DNA from: Arachnopeziza araneosa
Lineage: Eukaryota > Ascomycota > Leotiomycetes > Helotiales > Arachnopezizaceae
Length of the DNA: 64,000 nucleotides
Direction: 5' to 3'
NCBI GenBank assembly: GCA_003988855.1
Contig: QYAI01000060.1
Coordinates: 62,001 to 126,000, forward strand
Part shown: piece after piece, positions 37,474-49,328 of the stretch
Numbering within the stretch: the first letter of the stretch is position 1
Layout of the letters: each line of letters starts with the position of its first letter
Translations under genes and position numbers: made by a program
Notes under the pieces: generated by a model
The model's input: the letters and a program-made list of their open reading frames with translations, nothing else
Databases searched by the model: none
Told to the model about the DNA's origin: nothing

Positions 37474-40400
37474 ATGATGACCCCATTCATGGACGACTCT
37501 TCGTCCAGCGACACTCAAATTGATGCGGGTCAGGCTCCTGCATCTGACCTGCAGCCTGGCTTTCCTATAGCCATTATTGGGATCAGCTGCAAATTTGCTG
37601 GAGGAGTCAATAATCCGGATAAGCTCTGGGAGCTGTGTGCTCAAGGAGGTAGCGCATGGTCTGGAATCCCAAAGAGCAGGTTCAATATCGACGCTTTCCA
37701 TGATAGGGACATCAAAAAGCTAGCAATGGTAAGTGGCATCGCCAAAAGACTGCGCTTGAAGAGTGAAATTGGATTGTTTGTTGACAAGTACCAGACGAAC
37801 GTCAAAGGTGGCTACTTCATTGAAGGCGACATATCTCTCTTCGATGCCGCATTTTTCAACTTTTCAACAGATCTCGCTAGTGTTGGTCCTCCCTAGCACA
37901 AGCAAATCCGACTCGTTGACATTTGTATTGACTCTTCTTCAGACAATGGACCCCCAGATAAGACTGGAGCTCGAATCAGTATATGAAGCCACGGAAAACG
38001 GTATGCCCGCCCCGAACCAGACTAATCGGACCGCTTGAAACTGACCTGCTCCAGCTGGTTTGCCACTTGACCGGCTTGCAGGTAGCAATACATCAGTGTT
38101 TTCGGGATGCTTCCTTGGAGATTACAATAGCAGTCTCATGCGGGACCCTGAGACTTTCCCAAGGATGTTGCTCACCGGTAATGGAGCTGCAATGATATCA
38201 AACAGAATATCTCATTCTTTTGATCTTCGAGGTCCCAGTATGACAATTGACACAGGCTGCTCCTCTAGCTTGAGTTCACTTCATTTGGGTTGCCAAAGCT
38301 TGAGGTCAATGGACGCTGATATCTCGATCGTCAGTGCTGTTAATTTGTTCATCAACCCAGATAGTTTTGTATACCTGTCAAATCTTGGGTATGAGATTTC
38401 CGCGCCCCGCTCAGCGCCTATAGTGACAACAGTAATAGTGCTTTAAACTCAGATGGAAAGTGCTATGCCTGGGATGAACGCGCGAACGGATATGGCAGAG
38501 GCGAGGGCATTGCAACACTAATTCTAAAGCCTCTAGAACATGCACTCCGCGACGGCGATAATATCCGCGGTATCATACGGGAGACTGCTGTCAACCAAAA
38601 TGGGAAAACTCCGACATTGACTTCGCCTTCCGTGGAAGCTCAGGTAAAGGTGATCAAGGCGTGCTACGCTCGGGCTGGTCTAGACCCTGCACAGACTCCT
38701 TACGTGGAGGCCCATATGACAGGTTCGTTGTAATCATAGCTATTACTTGAGAGCTTCTGCACTGGCTAAAACGGAAGTTAGGCACAGCCGTTGGGGATCC
38801 CATCGAAGCCTCCGCAATCGGAAATGTTTTTGGTATTGGTAGGCCACAGGAGTCCCCAGTCCTTGTAGGGTCTGTCAAGACAAACCTCGGGCATATGGAG
38901 GCTTCCAGCGGATTAGCTGGCGTGATAAAGACGTTATTGGCCATGGAGAAGGGTTTCATTCCTCCAAATCTGAATTTTGAGAACTACAACCCAGCGATTG
39001 ACACGAAGCAGTTGAACGTCAAGGTAGTCCCTTCTCTCCACCAAACTTATAGCTAGTCCATAACAGGAGCTGATTGCAATAGGTTCCCATTATCCTTGAA
39101 TCGTGGCCGGAAGGGATGCCTCGTCGTGCATCGGTGAATAACTTTGGTTACGGAGGCACAAATGTACACGTGATCCTGGAAACCTGCACCACAGATCTCT
39201 CGAAACACCATCAGATTAATGGAAACGCTACATATAGAGGAATGAGGCATATCTCTGGAACCCGCGACGGCTTCGAGCAGAAGTGTCCCAAGGTATTTTT
39301 GTTGACAAGCAAAGACGCAGGTGTGACTCAAACCATGATGTCCAATCTCACAGAGTACATCCAGGGCAAGGAGCAGTCGATTGATGAAGCTAGTGCCAAT
39401 CTCGATAATATAGCCTATACTCTCGGCTCCCGACGTTCATTGTTCAGATGGCGTGTCGCTGTTACAGCATCAACGCCATCTGAACTTGTAGGGGCACTAA
39501 AAGATCCTCTGAGCAAGCCAACGTACTCGCGCGACGCACCTCGTCTAGGTTTTGTTTTCAACGGCCAAGGGGCGCAGTGGTTCGCTATGGGCAGAGAACT
39601 GTTTGCGTATCCAGTTTTCCGACGAGCAATGGAAGATGCCGATGAAATAATCAAAGGATTCGGTGCGCCGTGGTCCTTGATCGAAGAACTCATGAAAGAT
39701 GAAGCTTCGACCCGGGTTCATGAAGCAGCGCTAAGCCATCCACTCTGCGTCTCATTACAGCTATGCTTGGTAAAGCTGCTCGCTTCCTGGAATATCAAGC
39801 CTACTGCTGTGGTCAGCCATTCGAGCGGAGAAGCTGCAGCTGCTTTTGCTGCGGGCGCGCTGACCTTCACCGAGGCCCTTGGGGTCGCCTATTATCGAGG
39901 TACTCTCGCTGAGAAGTACAAAAATACGTCTGTGGGAGAGGGTTCGATGCTTGCCGTTGGATTGGGTGCGAGGGAAATAGCCCCCTATCTCGAATCACTC
40001 GCTGTCGGCACAGCAGTTGTGTCCTGTATCAACAGCCCTTCAAGTACGACGCTCTCAGGCGACGATGCTGCCATCGATGAAATAGAGCAGCGGTGCCTCA
40101 ACGCTAGGGTGTTTGCGCGTAAGCTCAAAGTGGCTGCAGCATACCACTCAGATCACATGATCCCAATGGCAGACGAATATCTCCAACAACTGAGATCGCT
40201 CCTTACACCGACCAAGGGTCAGACTTCAATTATGTATGGCTCTCCAGTAACTGGTTCTATTGTTAAAGATCTCTCTGACCTCCAAGCATCATACTGGATT
40301 CGGAATCTTGTACAACCGGTACTTTTCTCGCCGGCGGTACAAACCATTTGCTCTGTCAGCGCGGCTGATGGTGGCATTCATACATTGCTCGAGCTTGGCC

Positions 40401-43400
40401 CACACGGGGCATTAGCTGGACCCATTCGACAGACTCTGCAACTCCCAGGTCTCAAGAATAGAGAAATCTCCTACGTCTCCTGCTTAACGCGAGGGAGGGA
40501 CGCCATGTGGACAGCTCAGAACCTGGTAGCAACACTCCTATGTAAGGGATACCCAGTCGATCTCAATGCTGTCAATTTTGGCGGAGATGTCCCTGGTTTG
40601 CAAGTCCTTAACGACCTTCCTTCTTATCCATGGAACCACAGCAGGAAATACTGGGCTGAGTCGAGGTTCAATGCATCACACCGTCATCGCAAGCATGCAC
40701 CCAATCCTCTCCTAGGTATTTCAATTCCGGGAGTCAATCCTGTGGCTCCTAAGTGGCGTCACTTCCTGCGAGTAGCAGATATGCCGTGGCTGCGAGATCA
40801 TATGGTCCAGTCAGACATTGTCTTTCCAGGGGCAGGATCCATAAGCATGGCCATTGAGGCACTCCGGCAGGTCACAGAGTCATCCAGCGAGTCTATAAAA
40901 GGATATAAGCTGCGAGATATTGAGTTTATCAACGCCCTCGTCATTCCCGACACTACCGAAGGGATCGAGGTTCAGCTCTCCTTCCATCAGAGCAATGCCG
41001 CCGAATTTGACGATCAGAGATGGTGGGAATACAGTCTATACTCTGTCCCTCAGACAGGCGATTCTTGGATACATCACAGCAAGGGCCTCATACTTGCAGA
41101 TGTCAAGCCACCCACTTCGGAAAGCTGGGGCGACGCAATCGTGCGCAGCATCAACAAAGAACAAGAAGGCTTTTCCCCGGCTCAAGGTGAGAGCATTGAT
41201 CCAGAGAGCATATTCAATCGCCTCCGCATTTCTGGCATCTATCACGGTCCCTCTTTCAGAAATCTCTTGGCCATTACGGCAGATGGTGAGCGCGCAACCA
41301 CTACATTCAATGTGCAGGATCCTGAACCAACAACCTCACATACGTTGACGGTTCCGAGACATATCATACACCCCACAACGCTAGACTCAGTCTTGCAAGC
41401 GGCGTATTGTCCCTTGAAAGAAGACTCTTACAGAAATTCGATGCTCCTGCCCCGTTCAATTTTACGGTTGTATGTGTCTAGCGACATGTCTATGTACTCC
41501 AAGCAGCAACTCGTAGCAATGTCTAACGTTCACCACCAAGATCATCGAGGTTTCTACAGCGATGTGTGTGTGATCAGTGAAGATTATGCAATTCATGACC
41601 CACTGCTGAAGCTGGAGACTCTCTTTTGTCAGTTGGTCGATCAGCCATCTTCCACTGCTGCAGAGGAAGTGGATGAAGCGAAGACATGTTTCAATATGGA
41701 TTGGCATCCGGATTGGACGCTCATGGTATCTTCTGACATTAGGAAGCCTTTAACTTTTGATCCAGATCCATGGGAGGTTGCCAAAGGCATGGAATTGAAC
41801 CGTGCAGCCTTCCATATCATCCAGGACGCCCTCGCCAACCTCACTGATACTGACATTGCGAATCTACTTCCACACCACAGAAATATGTTCCAGTGGATGT
41901 CAAAGATTGAAAGTCTAGCGATTAGCGGCGAGCTGGCTCAAGGAAGTGCGTCATGGGTTGTCGCCAGCGAGGCATCAAAGCAGATCTTGTACGACGAAGT
42001 CTCCCAGACAAGCGTCAATGGGAAGCTACTTTGCCGCATCGGTCATTCCCTGACAAGTATTCTGCGGCAACAAGCAGCACCACTTGAGCTGATGATGCAG
42101 GATCAGCTGCTGTATGACTATTACGAAAACGGCATCCGCAGTTTTCGATCTTACTCACAGGTCAAACGGCTAATTGAGCATTTTGTCCACAAAACACCAC
42201 ACGGAAGGATCCTTGAAATTGGCGGCGGTACTGGTGGCTGCACAAAAACGGTTCTGGAGGCTCTGACTAGTGATTCTCCAGAAGACGCTCAATTCCACTT
42301 CTCACGTTATGACTTTACAGATATCTCGTCCGGCTTCTTCGAGAAAGCGTCAGAAAAATTTGCCAAGTGGACAGACCTCATGTCCTTTACCAAGTTAGAC
42401 ATCGAAGCGGACCCCGTAGCACAGTCGTTTGAGGCCGAAAGTTACGACTTGATTATAGCTTGTCAGGTCCTACATGCCACCAAAAGCATACAGACAACAA
42501 TGACAAATGTCCGCAAGTTACTCAAGCCAGGTGGAAAATTAATCATGGTCGAAACCACCAAGGATGCGCTCGACGTCCAGCTCGTCTTCGGTACCCTTCC
42601 GGGTTGGTGGGCGGGGATAGATGATGGCAGGACAAGTAGTCCGAACCTGTCAACAGAGTCGTGGAGGACTACTCTCGAAAGTACTGGCTTTTCTGGCTTA
42701 GATGTTGAAGTCCGCGACTGCGAAGATTGCGAATACTCGTCTGTAAGTACCATGCTAGCGACAGCGGTCGGGAGCCGACAGCGATATCCCGAAGAGATGT
42801 CCATCATTTGGCCTGTGAACTGTGCTTCCATACCTGGGGAACAAGATTGGCTCGAAGACTTCAGAGAGTCACTTCACACATTAACCGGAATCCGAACAGT
42901 GGTCGAGAATCTTGAAAGTTTCGAGCCTAAAGGAAAATTCTGTATTTCGTTCCTCGAGGTTCACGGGCCATTTATACATGATCTCAATCCCGAAAGTTTC
43001 CATCACCTCCAGCGAGTCCTTAATGCCGTCAAAGGTGCTCTCTGGATCTCAGCGGGTGGTATCATAGACGGAACAGCGCCCGAATGCGGTATGAATCAGG
43101 GCTTTCTACGCACTCTGAGGATCGAAAATAGAAGTCAGAGGCTAGTCTCATTAGACCTCGAGCCCAAGGACACGCCCTGGAGCAGGGAGAATTCCAGCAT
43201 CGTTCAAAAGGTTATAGCGTCCTCTTTTAACCTCAACGAAGATCAAAATGTGATTGACTGCGAGTTCGCTGTAAAGGATTCACGCGTGCACGTGTCTCGA
43301 ATTTATGAGGACATTGAGGAGAATAAGGCCATGTCCGCGTCGATAAAGGCGTTGCAGCAGCACGATATGAGAGAATTTATCAGCTCCACGACCCCTCTGA

Positions 43401-45589
43401 AGATAGATGTAGAAACCATCGGACTCTTGGACAGTTTGAGATTTGTCGAAAATGAGGCCATCTATAAGCCACTGCCAGATGACTACGTCGAGGTTGAACC
43501 AAAGGCATTTGGTGTCAACCTCCGAGACGTGCTGTTGGCCCTTGGTCACATTGAGGGTAGTGCTGATCTTGGCTTCGAATGCAGCGGTGTCATCACACGT
43601 GTGGGCAAAGGTATCAGTGACTCCGAATTCAAGCTCGGCGATAGGATCTGTGCACTTATGCCAGCGTCCAGTTATGGAACCCCGGTTCGTCTTCACAGGA
43701 CGTGCGTTAGTCACATCCCTGATGAGGCAAGCTTCGAAGAGGCTGCAGCGATGCCGGCAATTTTCACGACCGTGTATCAATCATTTGTTGACGGTGCTAG
43801 GCTCAAACCAGGTGAAAGCGTCTTGATACACGCAGCTAGCGGTGGCGTAGGCCAAGCTGCCATCATGTTGGCAAAACACCTCGAGGCGGAGATATTCGTC
43901 ACCGTCGGGACAGAGGCAAAACGCGACTTTATCATGCAGACATATGACATTGCGGAAGACCACATCTTCTCCAGCAGAGATACGTCCTTTAGCGCCGGCA
44001 TCATGGCTGCGACCAAGGGAAAGGGCGTCGACGTGGTCCTAAACTCGCTCGCCGGCAGTCTTCTGAAGGAGTCATGGCGCTGTATTGCCACCTTCGGTCG
44101 CTTCGTCGAGATTGGCAAGCGTGACATGGAGCAAAACAATTGTCTTGAGATGGCGCCATTCTTAAGAGCCACATCGTTTATAGTCGTTGATCTGGATCAA
44201 GACATTCGACTGCGTCCACACAGCACTTCCAAAGTTTTGAGCGAAGTGATGAGTATGTGGTCTAAAGGCCAGATCAAGCCACCCGCGCCAATCACGCAGT
44301 TCCCAATGTCCAAGATAACCAACGCTTGCAGGCTTATGCAGTCGGGAAAGCATATGGGAAAAATCATCTGCGTCCCAACAGCAGCCGATCTTGTAAAGGT
44401 ACACGTTGTTGAGCGTGTTCGCTTCCAGCTGGATGCGTCGTATCTGATTGTCGGAGGACTGGGTGGTATCGGGATAGAGCTCGCTCGCTACATGGCAAAT
44501 CGACAATGCTCAAACCTTATCCTGCTATCTCGATCCGCAGCAGATCACCCAGCCGCGTCCTCTTTGGTCCAGGAGATGAAGGGGTTAGGATGCACCACAG
44601 TCGTCCGGAACTGCGACGTTGCAGACCAGGCAAGCTTGTCGTGTGTACTTCGAGCGTGCTACGTGGATGGTATGCCACAGGTCCGTGGTGTCGTCCACGG
44701 TGGCATGGCCCTTCACGACACAGTATTCGAGGCAATGTCGTTTGAGCAATGGCAAAGTGCGCTTCGTCCAAAAGTTGACGGGACGTGGAATCTGCACCGA
44801 AGTTTGCCCAATCTGGATTTTTTTATCATGCTTTCGTCTATGTGTGGCGTCTGTGGACACGTCAGCCAGGCCAATTATGCTGCAGGCTCAACCTTCCAAG
44901 ACGTCTTTGCACGTTACCGTCGCTCACAAGGCCTAGCAGCCGTGTCCATTGACCTCGGCCACGTTGAAGGTATTGGCTTTGTGGCGGACCGCAAGGATGT
45001 CGCTGAACGCCTATTGAGATTGGGCATAGAGCCGATAGAGGCGAAGCGCGTAATGCGACTGATCGAGTCGGCAATGTACTTGCCGCAGCGGCCCGTTGAA
45101 CGGAGCCAGGTAATAACAAGCATCTCCATGAAGGACTGTACAAAAGACGAGACGAAGAGCTCAGCGTGGAAGCACGACCGACGCTTCTGGCCTCTGCAGC
45201 GCCAATCGACCCGATCGCCAGACACCTACAGGACTATCGACAAGACCTCCACATCGGCAATCTCAATTAAGCACCGCTTTAGCAACGCTAAAAGCTGGGA
45301 AGAGATGTTCACCGCCTGTATTGAGGTTCTTGCGCGCAAAGTAGCTGAAATGTTCGCCCTCCCGGCCGAAGAAGTCGATGTAACGCTGTCCATGGCCATC
45401 TACGGCCTCGACTCGCTCATGGCGGTAGAGGTGCGCAATTGGCTGTATACGGCAGCTCGGGCCGAGCTTTCAACCTTCGAACTTATGCAAAGTACATCGC
45501 TGACGGAATTAGGGAAAAAGGTGGCTCAGAAAAGTCAGTATGCCATTGAGAATGGATTGGGGCTGCCTCGACCGGATGATGATGTATGA
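37474..45589 (+). CDS. Highly reducing type I PKS (KS-AT-DH-MT-ER-KR-ACP)
   Basis: Seven exons: 37474-37728, 37795-37881, 37943-38000, 38055-38388, 38439-38722, 38782-39023 and 39083-45589, giving 2,588 residues. All six introns lie in the KS region. KS has the Cys in DTGCSSS and His residues in EAHMTGT and KTNLGH. AT has the Ser in SHSSGE (666). DH has His in DHMVQSDIVFPG (991; the usual Gly of HxxxG is Ser) and Asp in TTLDSV. The methyltransferase has EIGGGTGG (1464), ER has GGVGQA (2006), KR has GGLGGIG (2211) with Tyr in ANYAAG, and ACP has DSLMAV (2530). There is no thioesterase or reductase, so the chain must be offloaded in trans, most simply to C1 of the divergent NRPS. Intron 1 is 66 bases, stop-free and frame-preserving. 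A second ATG directly follows the first. Confidence 0.92.
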
Positions 45590-47106
45590 TCGATAACATA
45601 ACAGTTTTTTAACTAGCAACTTAGATCACTGAATGTCACGGAGTATATATAGGGGGTTAAAATGTTCCAGGAAGGGAGCTTCCTTTTTGCGACAATGAAT
45701 GAATTCAAATCTGCTCTCCTGCTCGTGGACCCGTGTATTGTATTCGCCTCCCACTGCAGTGGATATGTAGATACTGTATACTCTAAAGCAAGACAAGGAG
45801 TTTTTACTACTAACTTAGACGCTACAGAATGTAGTTAGATTAAACATATAAATACCTTTAACCTACTGCTTTACGCTTCTTGTAAACTTAGTTAGATAGG
45901 CAAGGATACGGGGACTAAAGGGACAGAAGGACAGAGGGGAATCAATAGTACTTAAATACTGCCTTACGTGTGATGAGCAGAATATCACGTGTTACGAATG
46001 TCATATGTAGACGGCATGGGCGGACAGGACCTCATTACCGAAGTGTGGAGAATAAGAGGTACATTCAGAGTCTATTCGGACTAGGAGCGGAGAGAAGTCT
46101 GCTATAGAAAAAGCACGCCTTACTTATATAGTTTTTCTTTCCTTATATTCTTCTTTTCCTTCGTAGCTAGACTATAAACCGAATATACTCAGACTATCAA
46201 CGCACTCCCATATGCCTCTTGACTAGCTATATTCGTGTTCGTGCCGTTACAAGAGTAGAGAAAAGCTTAAAAGAAGCATGGCAAGCATTGCTTAACAGTA
46301 TTTTCGAGAAATTGATTAGGAGTATAGAGAAGAGAATTCAGATGTGTATTCAGGCAGACAAGTAGCATACAAAGTATTAGACTGTATATTTTAAATGAGG
46401 AAGTTAGAGAAGTTAAAACTGTACTATATACTCTTCTTTTTTGTACTTTTAATGTACATATATACTGCGTTTTGATTTAATATTGATATTTATATAGACT
46501 AGAATACTTTCGAGTTCTCGGTTAAAATGTGGCTTGGCCTTTCTTTATGAGCGTTTATTGTAAGGCTCGAGAGAGCGGGGCTATACCTGAGGGAGTGGAG
46601 GAGTCCTTTACATAGCTGAGAGGCCCCAATAGGCGCCGCATAGTAGGCTTTATGTAGAAGATCTTACTCTCTACATGGAGCTAACGATACGGCGCTTTTC
46701 AGGGTGCAGGAAGACTTATAAACTCGAAGGGACCTAGCAAAAACATTATTCATCATCATCATCAGTAGGACGGGACCACAAAGGGACTACAGCGCATGAA
46801 GAGCCTGAAAAAGCACGAAAGATAGCAGTAGCAGTGTCATGAGACTGTACTATCACGAGACCAGGGCTTGGAAGTTAGGGCAAGACTGGGTGGACTGGGT
46901 GAGCTAGTTAGCTAGCAAGACCGGTGACCTTTAAGGACCCGGCACCATAGTTAGCAATGAATCAGCTTTTTCATGAATTTATCTTGTCTCCTAACAAGCA
47001 GTAGACAGCCCACGGTGCCTAGGTTTTTGAGATTCAGACACTAATTATTAGAGGCGGTGAGACAAAACTTAGCCCCTGCACCTCCGTCCGGAATTTGGAC
47101 GCCGAT
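45590..47106. other. Gene-free AT-rich region, possible decayed repeat
   Basis: 1.5 kb with no meaningful open frame. The part from about 45.8 to 46.5 kb is rich in TA dinucleotides, which would fit mutated (RIP-like) transposon remnants, but I recognise no element. A short (ATC)n run lies near 46750-46764. One TACTGTA is at 45772-45778. Confidence 0.4.
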
Positions 47107-48046
47107 TCAATTGCCTTCAACATCTGCACCATGTGCCAGAAGAATCTGTACAATAGCGACATGGCCAAGATCGATTGCGACATCCAACGCCGTCCGTCCG
47201 TTTCTGTCACAACTGTTGACATTGGCTCGATGCTGAAGCAGCAACTGGACAATGTGCTCTTGGCCCGTGATGACAGCCCGGTGCAAAGCAGGCTCGCGTT
47301 GCTGTTCCTGTGAGAGCTGAATTTGGAGTTCCGAGGGGGAGTTGGCCCACGATGGAGAGACCGAGTCGATATCAACCCCACGCGGCAAGTTTGAGTTCGA
47401 CAGATCAATGAAATCAGCAAGCTAATCGACCGTCAGTACGATTCGAAGTTCTGTCCGCCGTCGTGAACAGACGCACCCCAATATCAGTGGAGCCACTGCT
47501 CCACATTGAAGACTCTGCTTCCGCAGAAGTAGATCCGAAATGCCCAAGGAGACCAAGGTCTGGAAGAGCTTGCGGATCCAGCGGATAGCTTTCATCTTCT
47601 CTGGGACCATCGAGTCTTTCAAGTGAAATCTGGGTTTCTTGCAATTCTGGCAACCAGATATGTCCTGTTTCCGTAACCCTCTTTCCGGGGTAACTCAGGG
47701 TGATTTTTTGGTCTGTGTACATCTCCTCTGACGACACAACTTGGGTACCTCCCATTTCTCTAGGAAATGATGTTGACGTTTGGTCTTCTTCTTGTGCTTC
47801 TCTTGCAACGCCATTTTTGCCCAGCCGCTGCCCTGTATTTCAGTACAGTTAGATAGGGGCTGACGAAGAACAAAGCTAGTGCGTTCACCTACTCGACTTG
47901 CGTTTAGCAATCCGGTTGCGCTTCTTTCGTCTTTCTTCGGTAGCGATATTTATTACACTGTGAACTTGCATTATTGGGGCATTTTCGGCCAGAGGCCTGG
48001 GTTGAGACTGAGCTGCTCTTGTATTCGCAGCGCAAGACTCTTCCAT
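47107..48046 (-). CDS. bZIP-ankyrin (ToxE-like) transcription factor
   Basis: Three exons: 48046-47893, 47832-47477 and 47421-47107, giving 274 residues. Joining exons 1 and 2 (1 base plus GG) rebuilds a bZIP basic region, ERRKKRNRIAKRKSRQRLGKN, with no leucine-zipper heptads after it. Exon 3 holds two ankyrin repeats (ALHRAVITGQEHIVQLLLQHRANVNS and TALDVAIDLGHVAIVQILLAHGADVE). This bZIP-basic plus ankyrin layout without a zipper is characteristic of pathway-specific regulators such as ToxE of the HC-toxin cluster and the regulator of the apicidin cluster. Two repeats is fewer than usual, so the C-terminus may be short. The start is the ATG nearest the conserved part; an upstream in-frame ATG at 48088 falls inside the adjacent inverted-repeat element. 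It probably activates cluster 1. Confidence 0.8.
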
Positions 48047-48068
48047 ATTAATATGTACGGAGACCGCA

Positions 48069-48542
48069 GTCAAAATTATGGAAACCATAGGGCATTATTA
48101 GGGCCTATAAATGGTGTCTTAGCCCTGTAAAGTCACATTTGGGGCTTTATGGCAACATATAAGCTTTAGCGAGTCCTATAAGCCTCCGTAATTATAGCGA
48201 ACCATTACCTGGAAATATGCCTTCATTAGGAACTGCACCCTGTAGTTGGTTAGTTGGTTAGTTGGTTGGTTAGTTGGTATTTCATTTAAGCCAATCTAGG
48301 TCTCAAAGACCTATGCGGCGTAGGCTGTCTACTGCTACTGCTATCTTACATGGGTTTTCAGGCTCCCCATGCGCTATAGCCCCCCTCTCTGCTGTATCCT
48401 CTATATCCTTTCTCTTGTATCCTTTGTATCCTCCTCGAAGCGTAGGTATATAACTGCACCCTGAGTCTGAGCTTACAATGAGCTTACCAGGCATTCTTGA
48501 CCTCTACAGGCCTTAATGCCCTATAGTTTCCATACTTTTGAC
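48069..48542. mobile_element. MITE-like element with 29-bp terminal inverted repeats
   Basis: The left arm 48069-48097 and the right arm 48514-48542 are inverted copies matching at 27 of 29 bases; weaker similarity continues inward for another dozen bases. The element is 474 bases long and has no coding capacity, as expected of a non-autonomous DNA transposon. Arms begin GTCAAAA. I could not define a target-site duplication. It ends 22 bases from the start codon of the bZIP-ankyrin gene, so it forms that gene's proximal promoter or 5' UTR. Confidence 0.65.
48243..48279 (+). repeat. GTTGGTTA-type microsatellite
   Basis: Simple tandem run of AGTTGGTT/GTTGG units inside the MITE-like element. 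No coding meaning. Confidence 0.7.
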
Positions 48543-49328
48543 CCCCTGCTTTTGCCCCTGCTTTTGCCCCTCTCCAAAGAAGTAAGCCACATCCCTAAAT
48601 TTCGCCAATAGCGTCGTAATAGTCATCTTTTCCTTAGCATCCTTAGTATTTAGCTCGAGGGTGATGTCGTATGCCGAAGAGACGCACCTCAAATGCTTGC
48701 ATTTCCGCAAAATGACGACAATATTCCCGAGCCTCGGCCCGCGATCAATCATTGCCCTTACCTCGAGCTTATTCGGGCCGTTGCCGATCCCATAGGAGGT
48801 TCTCCAGGCAGCTGTCTAACGGAGTGGGTGTATTGGGTCCAGCAATCATTGGCGAGGAACCTGGCGAAATGCCATTAAGTTTGGGTATTATTGGTGAAGA
48901 AAGCGGCGAAACGCCAGAAGGATTTTGGTGTGACCACTAGGTGCAGATATGTAAGCTTACGATTCTCGTTTAGTAAGTGATGTGCAAAAGCCGCATACGA
49001 GATGTGAACGAAATCACACTCCTACCAACCAACCCCACAAAGTTGGCATCACCGTACAGACAACCAACCTCGAAAGTTGGTATCGCCGTACGGATGTTTG
49101 TGGCACCTACTACATTATGCCATTTCTCTGAATATCTCATGGGGTGAACTCCCTCTGCTTGATGTTGGTACATGCGATCTCCACTTTGCTTTCCGTTCGT
49201 CGTCTCTTGTCATCACCTTGATCCACCTCCTCGCCTCGCTGGCAGTAATTGTGAAAACAAGATACTTGTTGTTCTCGATGCGAGCAGTGACCACTTGACT
49301 GTGGTTACTTTATGTGGTGGAGTATTCG
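48543..49328. other. Upstream region of the Zn2Cys6 gene
   Basis: No supported gene. It contains a doubled 12-mer (TGCTTTTGCCCC, near 48545-48570) and a small ORF (48752-48940) with an imperfect acidic repeat but no leader. A 34-bp tandem duplication at 49027-49094 is listed separately. Confidence 0.4.
49027..49094 (+). repeat. 34-bp imperfect tandem duplication in promoter
   Basis: Units 49027-49060 and 49061-49094 share AAAGTTGG-ATC-CCGTACRG in register. They lie 235-300 bases upstream of the Zn2Cys6 start codon and could be duplicated regulator sites. Confidence 0.5.

Noticed and set aside
45800..46500. Transposon coding remnant in the AT-rich region
   Set aside because: TA-rich sequence would fit RIP decay, but no transposase or reverse-transcriptase motif or terminal repeat could be identified.
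48752..48940. Small ORF with imperfect repeat GIIGEE(P/S)GE(M/T)P, considered as a RiPP precursor
   Set aside because: No signal peptide, no KR or other processing sites, only two units, and it lies amid repeat debris.
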